Positions 16,253-25,391 of a DNA stretch of 64,000 nt are shown here, piece after piece. The notes beneath the pieces are model-generated. The model worked only from the letters and a program-made list of their open reading frames with translations, did not search any database and was not told the origin of the DNA. A program made the position numbers and the translations under genes. Source of the DNA: Spirochaetota bacterium (lineage in GTDB: Bacteria; Spirochaetota; UBA4802; UBA5550); the NCBI GenBank assembly GCA_016933025.1, contig JAFGBT010000023.1:85151-149150 (forward strand), read 5' to 3'. The stretch's first letter is position 1. Each line of letters begins with the position of its first letter.

Positions 16253-17733
16253 TGGCGAAGGCGCGTAAAAAAGCGGGCCGGTACCGATGGTTCCGGGAGG
16301 ACCGGTGCGCCGGATGCGGCGCCTGCCTCGCGGCATGCCCTGTCGTGGAGCTTCCCGAGAACGCGGCCCGGCTTGACCGGGACCGCGCAATCCGGGGACG
16401 GTTCGCCGAATCCCTCTCCCTCTCGCTCTGTACAACCTGCAACGCCTGCGACCTGGTCTGCCCGGAGGGCGCGTCTCCATACGAGCTGGTGCTCGAGCGC
16501 TTCGACGCCGAATACAACGCGAAAGGACTCCCCGGCATAGCGCGCATGGTCTTCCCGAACGAGTACTGGAACATATGGACCCTCCTGCGCCCCCTCATGA
16601 CGGAGCAGGAGATCCGCGACATGGATAATTGGGCTGACGCCCTGCGCGGCAGGCACCGGACCGTTATGCTGACCGGGTTCTATACCAACATTGTTCCCTA
16701 CCTTTTAAAGGGAGAGGTGTTCTCAGGGAGCGGGCTCGCCATAGCGGGGAGCGAGGGGCTCTGGGGATGCGGAGGCGACACCAACAAGCTCGGTCTAATC
16801 GGCATCACCGAGCGGGTCGTTGACCTCCTCAAGCGGCAGTTTGCGATACTGGGAGTGAAGAAGCTCGTCTGTTTCATGGAGGCCGAGGCGGCCATGCTGG
16901 CCGAGGTCCTTCCCGCCCGCTACGGCGCGCGGTTCGGGTTCACGGTCGAGCCGCTCGATTCCTGGCTCACGAATGAAATAAACGCGGGGCGGATACGGAT
17001 AACAACGCCCCTCGGGATAACAGCGACGGTGCACGACAACTGCATGTCGCGCTATTTCGGCGGAAAGCCCCAGGACACGATGCGCGATCTCATGAGGAAG
17101 TGCGGCTGCAGCGTCGTTGAAATGGCGCACAACAGGGAAAAAGCCCTCTGCTGCGGATGGGCCGCAACGATCCCCGCGCTCCATTCCGGCGCGGGACTGC
17201 CCGGCATCTTCCTTTATATGGTATACAGCCTGGACCGCAGGCTCAGGGAAGCGGCAGCCACCGGCGCCGACGCGGTCGTCACCGGCTGCCCGGCCTGTTA
17301 TATCTTTCTTTCTCTCATCAGGCTCCTGGCGAACCGCAGCATCAAGGTCTACCACACGTCCGAGATCGTGACCATGGCGGCGGGCGGGACACCGGCGCTC
17401 GCCGCGGAGGAGCGGTGCCGTGACCTTCTGGCTGCGGTGATGATGCTGGTGCGGCAATGGGCGCTCCACGCGCGGTTCAGGAAGCGTTTCCGGCCCCTAC
17501 CGCCGGAGCCGGGCCGGACCGAGAGGCCTCCCCTGCTCAACGAGAAGGATGCGGCGAGGATCAGACGGATCAGGAGGCTCCTCGGCGGACGGCTGGCGAA
17601 AAGCCGTGCCACGAGGGCCCTGGTGGGGCTGGCAGTCAGGGGCGCGGCCGCGGCCTACGGCCTGCGGCTCAAGGCGAAGCGCTCCTTGTTTATTCGTGCG
17701 GCGGCCCACGCGCCCGATTCGAAAACACGATAA
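16252..17733 (+). CDS. heterodisulfide-reductase-like FeS/CCG protein B, first CCG degenerate
   Basis: A 493-residue paralogue of the preceding protein. [4Fe-4S] motifs are CAGCGACLAACP and CTTCNACDLVCPEG. In CCG1 the cysteines are largely lost (TGFYTNIVP, LWGCGGDTN, VCFMEAEAA), whereas CCG2 is intact (HDNCMSRYF, ALCCGWAAT, TGCPACYIF). A C-terminal basic extension of about 100 residues (RFRKRFRPLPP, RRIRRLLGGRLAKS) is missing from the two neighbours. It starts on the stop codon of protein A (TGATG), so the two are co-translated. The pattern suggests one functional CCG site plus a structural one, as in hetero-oligomeric Hdr-type complexes. Substrate unknown. Confidence 0.83.
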   Translation: MAKARKKAGRYRWFREDRCAGCGACLAACPVVELPENAARLDRDRAIRGRFAESLSLSLCTTCNACDLVCPEGASPYELVLERFDAEYNAKGLPGIARMVFPNEYWNIWTLLRPLMTEQEIRDMDNWADALRGRHRTVMLTGFYTNIVPYLLKGEVFSGSGLAIAGSEGLWGCGGDTNKLGLIGITERVVDLLKRQFAILGVKKLVCFMEAEAAMLAEVLPARYGARFGFTVEPLDSWLTNEINAGRIRITTPLGITATVHDNCMSRYFGGKPQDTMRDLMRKCGCSVVEMAHNREKALCCGWAATIPALHSGAGLPGIFLYMVYSLDRRLREAAATGADAVVTGCPACYIFLSLIRLLANRSIKVYHTSEIVTMAAGGTPALAAEERCRDLLAAVMMLVRQWALHARFRKRFRPLPPEPGRTERPPLLNEKDAARIRRIRRLLGGRLAKSRATRALVGLAVRGAAAAYGLRLKAKRSLFIRAAAHAPDSKTR

Positions 17734-17763
17734 CAATTGCACTTCGGGAGGGGGTAAAAGCCC

Positions 17764-18939
17764 GTGGACAGAAACGACTTCAGGGAACGGTTGAACTGGA
17801 ACGCCTGCGTCGAATGCGGCGATTGCCTGGTGCGGTGCCGCTACATGTCATTCACCAGGGAAGAGGCGAAGGCGGAGATGGGGAAGGTGAACCGCGGCGA
17901 GCCGTCGCGCGCCCTTGACGGGTGCATGAGCTGCTACGCCTGCAACGCCTTCTGCGAAAAAAACGCCCACCCGTACGAGCGGATCCATTACGCGTGGAAC
18001 GACCGGTACGAGCGTGAGGGGCTCCCCGCCCGCGCGAGCTACCTCATGCCGTCGCGGCAGCCGAATTTCCGCGAGGACATGTCGTTCACCGATGAGGAGC
18101 GGGAGCTTCACCGCCGCTGGGCGGCCGATGACCCGCCGGCCCGCACCGTGCTCTATCCCGGGTGCAACCTCCTGGCCCTTCCTCTCCTTGTACCGAAGGC
18201 GGTGATGAACGTCCTGCCTGTGTGGGGACGGTGGGACCTCTGCTGCGGCGAGATGTACTTCCGCATGGGCATTCTATCAAAGGTAAGAGAAATCGCAGGC
18301 CGGCTTACCCGGTTTTACCGGGGAAAAAAAATCGACGAGATGGTGTTCGTCTGCCCGGCCGGGTACAACATGTTCACGAATGTCCTGCCGCAGCAGTTCG
18401 AAGCGCGCTTTTCTTTCCGCACCACATCCTTCGCTGACTGGTTTATGAGAAAGGTCGCGGAAGGCGCCTTTTCCCCGAAGCGGCTCTCCGGCGACCTGGT
18501 GATCCAGGACTCCTGTCACGCGCGGGTGCTCGGCCGGGATTTCATGGAATCCCAGAGAAGGCTCCTGGCGGAACTGGGCCTCACCGTGAGGGAAACACCC
18601 CGGAACCGCGAGGACGGCCTCTGCTGCGGCATGGCGGCCGGATGCAACAGCTACAGCGCGTTCGACCTCCTGCGCCACGGCATGAGGAACATCCGGTCCC
18701 TCGACCGCGCGGAGGGAGGGGAGATCGTGCAGTACTGCACCGGCTGTTACCTCACCTCCGGGACCATGCGCCTCGTCAATCCCTTCGGCAAGCGGCTCAC
18801 GCACCTGCTCGAGTGGGTCGGTCGGGCGCTCGGCGAAAAGCGGCCGCGAATGCTCTACCGCCGCGCCTTTTCCGTGCTCAAGGGGATCGCGCTGCACGCC
18901 CTCCCGAAATATTTCAGCAGGAAGCGCTTTCGTCTCTGA
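17764..18939 (+). CDS. heterodisulfide-reductase-like FeS/CCG protein C
   Basis: A 391-residue paralogue beginning with GTG (MDRNDFRERLNWNACVECGDC) behind GGGAGGGGG. FeS motifs: CVECGDCLVRCR (the usual proline after the last Cys is Arg) and CMSCYACNAFCEKN. CCG1: YPGCNLL, DLCCGEMYF, VCPAGYNMF (CxxG). CCG2: QDSCHARV, GLCCGMAAG, QYCTGCYLT. It is closer to protein A than to B. It lies 30 nt after B on the same strand and ends an operon of three. No membrane segment or flavin domain is present, so partners for electron input must be encoded elsewhere; the DUF3683 fusion at 21479 is one candidate. Confidence 0.83.
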   Translation: MDRNDFRERLNWNACVECGDCLVRCRYMSFTREEAKAEMGKVNRGEPSRALDGCMSCYACNAFCEKNAHPYERIHYAWNDRYEREGLPARASYLMPSRQPNFREDMSFTDEERELHRRWAADDPPARTVLYPGCNLLALPLLVPKAVMNVLPVWGRWDLCCGEMYFRMGILSKVREIAGRLTRFYRGKKIDEMVFVCPAGYNMFTNVLPQQFEARFSFRTTSFADWFMRKVAEGAFSPKRLSGDLVIQDSCHARVLGRDFMESQRRLLAELGLTVRETPRNREDGLCCGMAAGCNSYSAFDLLRHGMRNIRSLDRAEGGEIVQYCTGCYLTSGTMRLVNPFGKRLTHLLEWVGRALGEKRPRMLYRRAFSVLKGIALHALPKYFSRKRFRL

Positions 18940-19243
18940 GCCGGGTCGGGGGCCGGTGGCAAGGAGCGATTCGGCCCGCTCAGACTCGAACAACGCGCCT
19001 GTTGAACTGTTTAAGCGCATTAATTTACAGAAGGTAATCCCGCTTTGTTTCCGTGCTCACCGTGTCCTGTGCGTCTCAATAAAACCAGAGTTATAACGCC
19101 TCTCCATTAATTTTTTACTTGTCATTGCGCTCCACCTGTGCCATGCTCAGTTCTGATAAGACTAATCATTATCATTGGCCGCCAGCCTAACAAGCGGCAT
19201 ATTACCCTATGTCGATATCAATAAAAAAGGACCAGGAGCTGTC
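18940..19243. other. intergenic region before the DUF898 gene
   Basis: About 304 nt with no supported gene. It contains a G-rich stretch just after the CCG operon, a piece resembling vestigial repeat (CCGTGTCCTGTGCGTCTC near 19060), an A+T-rich stretch (19080-19170) where a promoter could lie, and AGGAG before the ATG at 19244. No convincing -35/-10 pair was found. Confidence 0.4.
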
Positions 19244-20305
19244 ATGCCAAACCAGAAACAAACAAGCAACCCGGCGCAGCAGCGGCCGAACACATACAAA
19301 TTCGAATTCACCGGTTCCGGCGGGGCGTATTTCCGGATCTGGATCGTGAACATCCTTCTTTCGATCTTGACCCTGGGCATCTACTCCGCATGGGCAAAGG
19401 TGAGAACCAACCAGTATTTTTACCGGTGCGCAAAGCTCGACAATACCGGGTTCGATTACCACGGTTCTCCCATAGCCATCCTGAAGGGACGAATCATCGC
19501 CGTGGTCCTGATAGCGGCTCTAAATATCTCGCAGCATGTTCACATGGCCGTGTACGCGGCCGTGCTCATCCTGTTTCTCGTTATAATGCCGTGGCTTGTG
19601 GCCAAGTCCCTCGCCTTCCGAATGCACAATACCAGCTGGCGCTCGATACGTTTCAGGTTCAAGGGGACAGTTGGAGAAGCGGCGAAATGCCTGTACGCCT
19701 ACGGTCTGCTCACCGCGATCACCCTTGGCATAGCCTATCCCGTCCAGTTCCGTAAAATTAAAAAGTACACTTTTGACAACACCTCTTTCGGCAAAACCGG
19801 GTTTTCCTTTACCGCGAATATTGGCGCGATATACAGGGTCTTTCTTTTAACCGCTCTGTTCGTAGTGATTATATTCATTGGCTTCGGGATTGTAACGGCG
19901 TCAGGAGTCGGCGCAATAAAAGAAAACAAGGAATTGTTTGGCATCATCAGCGTGATTTCCGTGACGGTGTTGTATTTTGGGCTTATCATTGTCGTTTATC
20001 CATTTTACAAAACAAAGATAACCAACCTCACGTGGAACAATACCGCCCTCGGGGCCATAACCTTCCAATCGACCCTCACGGTGAAAAAATATTTTGCGGT
20101 AATCGCAGGCAACCTGGTGCTGACCCTGCTGACCCTGGGGCTCTACTGGCCGTGGGCGGTCATAAAACTGATCCGCATGCGCATGGACTACCTGAAGCTG
20201 ACGGCTCCGGAGGGGCTCGACGCCTTTGCCGCCGATATATCCGAGGAGGTCGGTGCGGCGGGTGAGGAGATCTCAAGTGCGTTCGACTTTGACATCTCGT
20301 TCTGA
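19244..20305 (+). CDS. DUF898 (YjgN-like) membrane protein
   Basis: A 353-residue protein with about seven membrane helices. The family signature is clear and repeats: FEFTGSGGAYFRIWIVNILLS, TLGIYSAWAKVRTNQYFY, NTSFGKTGFSFT, TLGLYWPWAVIKLIRMRMDY. AGGAG precedes the ATG at 19244, while the frame opens earlier at 19175. In other bacteria yjgN-like genes sit next to M48 peptidase genes, as here, where the reading frames overlap. The role is unknown; an envelope-protein or membrane-quality function is a guess from the partnership. Confidence 0.85.
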   Translation: MPNQKQTSNPAQQRPNTYKFEFTGSGGAYFRIWIVNILLSILTLGIYSAWAKVRTNQYFYRCAKLDNTGFDYHGSPIAILKGRIIAVVLIAALNISQHVHMAVYAAVLILFLVIMPWLVAKSLAFRMHNTSWRSIRFRFKGTVGEAAKCLYAYGLLTAITLGIAYPVQFRKIKKYTFDNTSFGKTGFSFTANIGAIYRVFLLTALFVVIIFIGFGIVTASGVGAIKENKELFGIISVISVTVLYFGLIIVVYPFYKTKITNLTWNNTALGAITFQSTLTVKKYFAVIAGNLVLTLLTLGLYWPWAVIKLIRMRMDYLKLTAPEGLDAFAADISEEVGAAGEEISSAFDFDISF

Positions 20306-21353
20306 AGCTGTCCGCCAGCGGACCCGGGAAATCCCCTGCCGTTATTACGACGGGAAAACCAGCAGGGCGAACCAGGCGACCGTCAGGTTTGAAGCCGGCG
20401 TATGCGCGATACGGGGCGACGGCATTCGCAGGGAGGTTCCGGTGTCGGAACTGACGGTGAGCGAGCCGTTTGAAGGCGCCGCGCAGATGATCAAATTCAA
20501 AAGCGGGGGGTACTGCGAGCTGACCGAACCCGGCGACCTGACGGGCGTGCTCGCGACAATCGGCTACCGGGAACCGATTGCGACAAGGATCCAGAAAAAC
20601 TGGCAAAGAATCGCCGTCGCGTTTCTGCTTCTGCTCTGCCTTCTCGGCGCCGGCTACTACTGGGGCCTTCCCTTTGCCGCGGAAATTATCGCGAACCGCA
20701 TCCCCCAGCCGGCCCTTTCATATATCAGCAAAAAAAGCCTGGAGACCCTTGACGGTCAGTGGCTGTTTCCCTCAAAACTTTCCGCGAAGAAAAAGCGGCA
20801 ATTGATCAGGACCTTCAAAAAACTTAAGCTCCCCGAGGAAAACAGACCGAACATTCAAGTCGAGTTCCGCAGCAGCGAGTTCCTCGGCGCCAACGCCTTC
20901 GCACTGCCGGACGGCACCGTACTCTTTCTTGACGAGCTTGTGAAAATCTCCAGGACAAGGAACGAGCTCATCGCCATCTACGCACATGAAGCGGGTCACG
21001 TGGCCCACCGTCATTCAATCCGCCAGATTATACAGAACTCGGCCATGGCCGCACTACTGGCAGTTTACGTTGGCGACGTGAGCGCGATCATCGGAGCGGT
21101 CACCGGCTGGATACTGGAATCCAAATACTCGAGGGATTTCGAGAGGAGCGCCGACCGCTACGCCGCCACGGTTCTAACAATGAACCATCTTTCACCCATG
21201 GAGCTGGGCAGTGCCCTTGAGAGGATCGAGTCCGTTCATAATCGAAAGCAGGACAAGGAAAAAGAAAAGTCCATCACCGACTATATTTCCACCCATCCTT
21301 CGACGGAAGAAAGGATACGGGAGCTGAAAGCTTTCACAAACAAAAGGCCGTGA
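20277..21353 (+). CDS. M48-family membrane zinc metalloprotease with DUF7092-like N-terminus
   Basis: A 358-residue protein. Its N-terminal soluble region (~1-110; CRYYDGKTSRANQATVRFE, VSELTVSEPF) is the domain often preceding M48 peptidases beside DUF898. A membrane helix follows (IAVAFLLLLCLLGAGYYWG), then the M48 catalytic core with IYAHEAGHVAHRHS (HExxH) and the third ligand in FERSADRYA. The GTG at 20277 is chosen because GGTGAGGAG lies 7 nt upstream; it overlaps the DUF898 gene by 29 nt, implying coupled translation. Other in-frame GTG/TTG starts exist at 20226-20262. The substrate is unknown. Confidence 0.85.
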   Translation: MRSTLTSRSEAVRQRTREIPCRYYDGKTSRANQATVRFEAGVCAIRGDGIRREVPVSELTVSEPFEGAAQMIKFKSGGYCELTEPGDLTGVLATIGYREPIATRIQKNWQRIAVAFLLLLCLLGAGYYWGLPFAAEIIANRIPQPALSYISKKSLETLDGQWLFPSKLSAKKKRQLIRTFKKLKLPEENRPNIQVEFRSSEFLGANAFALPDGTVLFLDELVKISRTRNELIAIYAHEAGHVAHRHSIRQIIQNSAMAALLAVYVGDVSAIIGAVTGWILESKYSRDFERSADRYAATVLTMNHLSPMELGSALERIESVHNRKQDKEKEKSITDYISTHPSTEERIRELKAFTNKRP

Positions 21354-21412
21354 TACGATCTACTGCACCATAACCGATTTTGATATGACCAATTGCGCGC
21401 CCTGAATTCCGG

Positions 21413-21439
21413 TTGACAGAAACCACCCTCCTATATAGT
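21413..21439 (+). promoter_or_regulatory. promoter candidate for the DUF3683 fusion gene
   Basis: TTGACA at 21413-21418 and TATAGT at 21434-21439, with a short 15-nt spacer. It lies 40 nt before the ATG at 21479. Confidence 0.4.
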
Positions 21440-21478
21440 CCGTCGTTACGGCGGTCATTACCTCCGGCGGGCGTAACG

Positions 21479-24400
21479 ATGAAAAGAGACTTCAGGTTCA
21501 GGGAAATACCCTACAATTACACCTCGTTTTCAGACAGAGAAATCATACTGAAGTATTTCGACGAAGAAATGCTGGATATCGTCGAGTCCCTTCGCGCCCA
21601 CCGGGTGACGGGACGGAGCGCACGGCTCCTCTTCGAGATAATAGGCGACTATTTCATCATCGACCGGAATCCGTATATACGCAGCGACCTGCTCGACAAC
21701 GAGAAAAAGCGGCGCCGCCTGAAAAGGACCCACGAGGCGCGCATCGACATCATCCTGAAGGGCGCGAAGGACAACCAGCTTGTGGTCAAGCTGATCGAAA
21801 AGCTCCGGGAGGCTGATCGGAAATTTTTCAACAGCTTCGAGGAGGAAAAATCGCTCCGGAAAAAAGCGCTCAGGGCGCTGAAGGGCGTCACGGCGGCCAG
21901 GAATATCCATGTTTCACCCTTCCACAAGGTGGCCCACGCCACAGACGCCACGGACTGGCGCGTCGAAAACCCATTCATGGTCGTCTACCCGGAGAGGGTC
22001 CGCGAGGTGAGCGATATCATCCGGGCCGCGAAGAAGCTCCGCCTCTCCATCATTCCCCGCGGCGGTGGCACCGGCCTGACCGGCGGCGCAGTCCCGGTCA
22101 GGAAAAACACCCTTGTGGTCAACACTGAAAAGCTCAAGAAAATCCGTGGAATCGAAGTGATCGATAGCGGCGACCGGCAACTCCCCGTCGTGCGGGTCCA
22201 GGCTGGCGCAGTGACCGAAGACGTTATCGAGTACTGCGAGGCCCGGGGATACATCTTCGCCACCGATCCGACGTCGTCGTGGGCGTCGACCATAGGCGGC
22301 AACATAGCCGAGAACGCCGGCGGCAAGAAGTGCGTGATGTGGGGGACCGCCATCGACAACCTCTACTCCTACCGGCTCGTCAACGCGGCGGGCGAACTGG
22401 TCGAGGTCCGCCGGAAGGACCATCCCCATAAAAAAATCAGGGAGGAGGACTCGCTCTCCTTCGATGTCTGGTCGGTCATTGACGGAAAATTCGTACACGG
22501 GCACACCGTCACCCTGAGCGGCACGGAGATCCGCAAAAAGGGGCTCGGCAAGGATATTACCAACAAGGCGCTGAAAGGGCTGCCGGGCGTACAGAAGGAA
22601 GGGGGGGACGGCATCATCGTGTCCGCCGAGTTCGTCCTGTACCGGCCCTTCCGTTTCTGCCGCACGGTGTGCCTTGAATTTTTCGGGAACAACCTGATCA
22701 ACGCCTCCAGGGCGATCGTGGACATCCGGAACGCCTTTGAAACAAACGAGAGCGTGTATCTCACCGCCCTCGAACATTTCGACGACAAGTACATACTCGC
22801 CATTAACTACCGGAACAAGTCGAAGCGGATGGAGGTGCCGAAAGCCGTTTTACTGGTCGATATTGAGGGGAACGACAGCCGGTTCGTGGAACAGGGGGCC
22901 GAGCTGATCGTGCACACGGCAAGAAAGTACGACACGGACGCCTTCATCGCGGAAAAGGAAGAGCAGCGAAAGCAGTTCTGGATCGACCGCAAGAACCTCG
23001 GCGCGATAGCACGGCACACGAACGCCTTCAAGCTGAATGAGGACGTGGTCATTCCGCTCGACCGGCTCCCCGACTTCGCCGACTACATCGACCGCCTGAA
23101 CATGCGCAAGGAGCTCGGCAACTGCATCGACACCATCGAGAGCCTGGAGGCGCGCATGGCAACGATCGAAGAGGCGGCCTCAACCGACCCGGGACCGGAA
23201 AAATTAGCGGCCTTCAGGAAATGGCTCGACGAGAAGAAGAATTGGTACATCGACTGCCTTGACAACATAAACAAGCTGGCCGCGGGATTCACCGGCAGCA
23301 ATCTCTACATGTATAACAAAACCGTGTTCGACGCGCTCCAGAGCGGCGAGATACGATATGCCTTCGAGGATGTGGTGGAGTACTACCGGAAATTCTTCCA
23401 CGGGTACGACGAGATCGTATCACAGCTTGACGAGGCGGCCCGCAAAGAGCGGAGCAGGAAAATCATCGTGGCCACGCACATGCACGCCGGGGACGGCAAC
23501 GTCCATGTCAACATACCGGTACACTCGAACGATTACCTCATGCTGAAGGAGGCCGACGCCACCGCCGGGGCCGTAATGGAAAAGACGGTGAGGCTCGACG
23601 GGGCAATCTCCGGGGAGCACGGGATAGGCCTCACGAAACTGCGGTTCATTGACGACGCGGTGCTGTCCGACTACAGCGAGTACAAGGATCGGGTTGACCC
23701 TGACGACCTTTTCAACCCGGGAAAACTGAGCAGGTCCCTTCCCCTTTCCCTCATCTACACGCCGTCCTTCAACCTGCTCGAACTGGAGGCGTTCATCCTC
23801 AAGGCGACAGACCTTGAGAACCTGTCGATGTCTATAGCGCCCTGCGTCAGGTGCGGCAAGTGCAAGCCGGTATGCAACACTCACAACCCGGACGGCACCA
23901 TGTTCTACAACCCGCGCAACAAGATACTGGGTGTCGGCCTCGTCACGGAGGCGGTACTCTACGACGCGCAGACCTCGAAGACCCTTTCGTTCAGTGACTT
24001 CAGCAAGCTCAGGGACATATCGAACCACTGCACCATGTGCCACAACTGTAAAGTCCCCTGCCCGGTAAAAATCGATTTCGGCGACATCACACTCGCGATG
24101 CGGAATCTGCTGGTATCGCGGAAAATGGCGCGATCCCCGCTGATAACGCGCTTCGCGCTGTTTTACCTCTCCCTGAAGGGATATTACACCAACCGCCTGT
24201 TTAAGATGCTCCTCTTCCGGTTAGGCTACAACGCCCAGCGCCTGGCGCACGCGGTCATGAAGCCACTGGTACGCCTGCGCGTTGCTGCGAAATCGAAGAT
24301 CATGGCGATGCTTGCCGCCCCCCTGCCGAAGGCCGGAACGGAGTCGCTGCGGGAGCGTCTCGGCCTGACCGACATCAACATGTTTTATGTTTTTGAAAAT

Positions 24401-25186
24401 CCGAACATGCCTGTGAAAAAAAGCGTCCTCTATTTCCCCGGGTGCGGCTCCGAGCGGATGTTCCCGGACATAAGCTTCGCAGTCCTCGCGCTCCTGTACC
24501 ATATAGGGGTGCGGATCGTCCTGCCCCCGGAGTATCTCTGCTGCGGCTACCCGATGCTCGCGAACGGGAAGCAGGACATCGCCGACCTGAAAAGCTACGA
24601 GAATCGCGTGGTGCTCCACCGGATATCGGAAACCGTCCAGTACATGGACATAAAGGACATCATCGTCTCGTGCGGGACCTGCTTCGAGATGCTTGAAACA
24701 TACAACATGGAAAACATCTTCAGCGGCGCACGAATCCGCGAAATTCATGAGTTCCTGGTCGATGAAAAAGCGTATACCGGGGTGATGCCGTCCCCACCAC
24801 TCTTCTACCACGAGCCGTGCCACACGCCCCTCCGCGCGCACGGCGCAAAAAAGGTCTTTGCCACGCTGCTTAAATCCGACCTCGTGCCGATCCCCAACTG
24901 CTGCGGCGAGGGCGGGACCATGTCGCTTTCGACCCCCGCAATATCGAACGCCCTCCGGAGGAGGAAGATCAGGAATATCGTCGATTGTTCCGCGTCAGCC
25001 GCCGGCACCATCCTCACCACCTGCCCGAGCTGCGTACAGGGCCTGTCGAAAGTCCGCGCGGAGCTCCCGGTCTCCGGACAGCACCTCGCAGTCTATGCCG
25101 CGGGCGTCATGCTCGGCAGGGACTGGAAGGAGACTTTCATCCGGAGGGTACAGGGCGGAAAGGCCGTTGAAAAAGTGCTTTATTAA
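21479..25186 (+). CDS. DUF3683-FAD oxidase-ferredoxin-CCG fusion (2-hydroxyacid dehydrogenase type)
   Basis: A 1235-residue soluble protein. Order: DUF3683 (~1-140, REIPYNYTSFSDREI), FAD-binding type-4 domain (~165-400; PRGGGTGLTGG, TIGGNIAENAGGKK), FAD-oxidase C-terminal domain (to ~770; THMHAGDGNVHVN, GEHGIGLTKL, LFNPGKL), two [4Fe-4S] motifs (CVRCGKCKPVC near 789, CTMCHNCKVPCP near 851), and two CCG domains (FPGCGS, YLCCGYPM, SCGTCF; EPCHTPL, NCCGEGG, TCPSC). It unites the GlcD, ferredoxin and GlcF/LutA functions of lactate or glycolate oxidation in one chain. The substrate is unproven. The upstream frame to 21413 covers the promoter, so 21479 is preferred. Confidence 0.9.
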   Translation: MKRDFRFREIPYNYTSFSDREIILKYFDEEMLDIVESLRAHRVTGRSARLLFEIIGDYFIIDRNPYIRSDLLDNEKKRRRLKRTHEARIDIILKGAKDNQLVVKLIEKLREADRKFFNSFEEEKSLRKKALRALKGVTAARNIHVSPFHKVAHATDATDWRVENPFMVVYPERVREVSDIIRAAKKLRLSIIPRGGGTGLTGGAVPVRKNTLVVNTEKLKKIRGIEVIDSGDRQLPVVRVQAGAVTEDVIEYCEARGYIFATDPTSSWASTIGGNIAENAGGKKCVMWGTAIDNLYSYRLVNAAGELVEVRRKDHPHKKIREEDSLSFDVWSVIDGKFVHGHTVTLSGTEIRKKGLGKDITNKALKGLPGVQKEGGDGIIVSAEFVLYRPFRFCRTVCLEFFGNNLINASRAIVDIRNAFETNESVYLTALEHFDDKYILAINYRNKSKRMEVPKAVLLVDIEGNDSRFVEQGAELIVHTARKYDTDAFIAEKEEQRKQFWIDRKNLGAIARHTNAFKLNEDVVIPLDRLPDFADYIDRLNMRKELGNCIDTIESLEARMATIEEAASTDPGPEKLAAFRKWLDEKKNWYIDCLDNINKLAAGFTGSNLYMYNKTVFDALQSGEIRYAFEDVVEYYRKFFHGYDEIVSQLDEAARKERSRKIIVATHMHAGDGNVHVNIPVHSNDYLMLKEADATAGAVMEKTVRLDGAISGEHGIGLTKLRFIDDAVLSDYSEYKDRVDPDDLFNPGKLSRSLPLSLIYTPSFNLLELEAFILKATDLENLSMSIAPCVRCGKCKPVCNTHNPDGTMFYNPRNKILGVGLVTEAVLYDAQTSKTLSFSDFSKLRDISNHCTMCHNCKVPCPVKIDFGDITLAMRNLLVSRKMARSPLITRFALFYLSLKGYYTNRLFKMLLFRLGYNAQRLAHAVMKPLVRLRVAAKSKIMAMLAAPLPKAGTESLRERLGLTDINMFYVFENPNMPVKKSVLYFPGCGSERMFPDISFAVLALLYHIGVRIVLPPEYLCCGYPMLANGKQDIADLKSYENRVVLHRISETVQYMDIKDIIVSCGTCFEMLETYNMENIFSGARIREIHEFLVDEKAYTGVMPSPPLFYHEPCHTPLRAHGAKKVFATLLKSDLVPIPNCCGEGGTMSLSTPAISNALRRRKIRNIVDCSASAAGTILTTCPSCVQGLSKVRAELPVSGQHLAVYAAGVMLGRDWKETFIRRVQGGKAVEKVLY

Positions 25187-25226
25187 CACCCCGAAGGCGA
25201 GGATGCGCATCCTCGTCTTCGGGGTG
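25187..25226. terminator. 40-nt hairpin directly after the DUF3683 fusion gene
   Basis: Two 20-nt arms (CACCCCGAAGGCGAGGATGC and its mirror) abut without loop and differ at one position that is still a G-U pair in RNA. It begins at the base after the TAA stop (25184-25186). No T-tract follows. Confidence 0.75.
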
Positions 25227-25391
25227 GGTACTTCCGATTGCCAATCCCCGCATGTTTTTAATATTTTTACTTGATTTTCTTGCACGCACATTGCTTCATG
25301 TATGAAATGACGGCGTTCAATAGCTCTTTTTTTACATCATTTATATAACCGTGTCATTACTATACTACAATATCACCATCTGGAGAACGAA

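Noticed and set aside
15194..16480. Minus-strand 428-residue frame
   Set aside because: Antisense to the CCG protein A gene; His/Arg/Pro-rich composition typical of a shadow.
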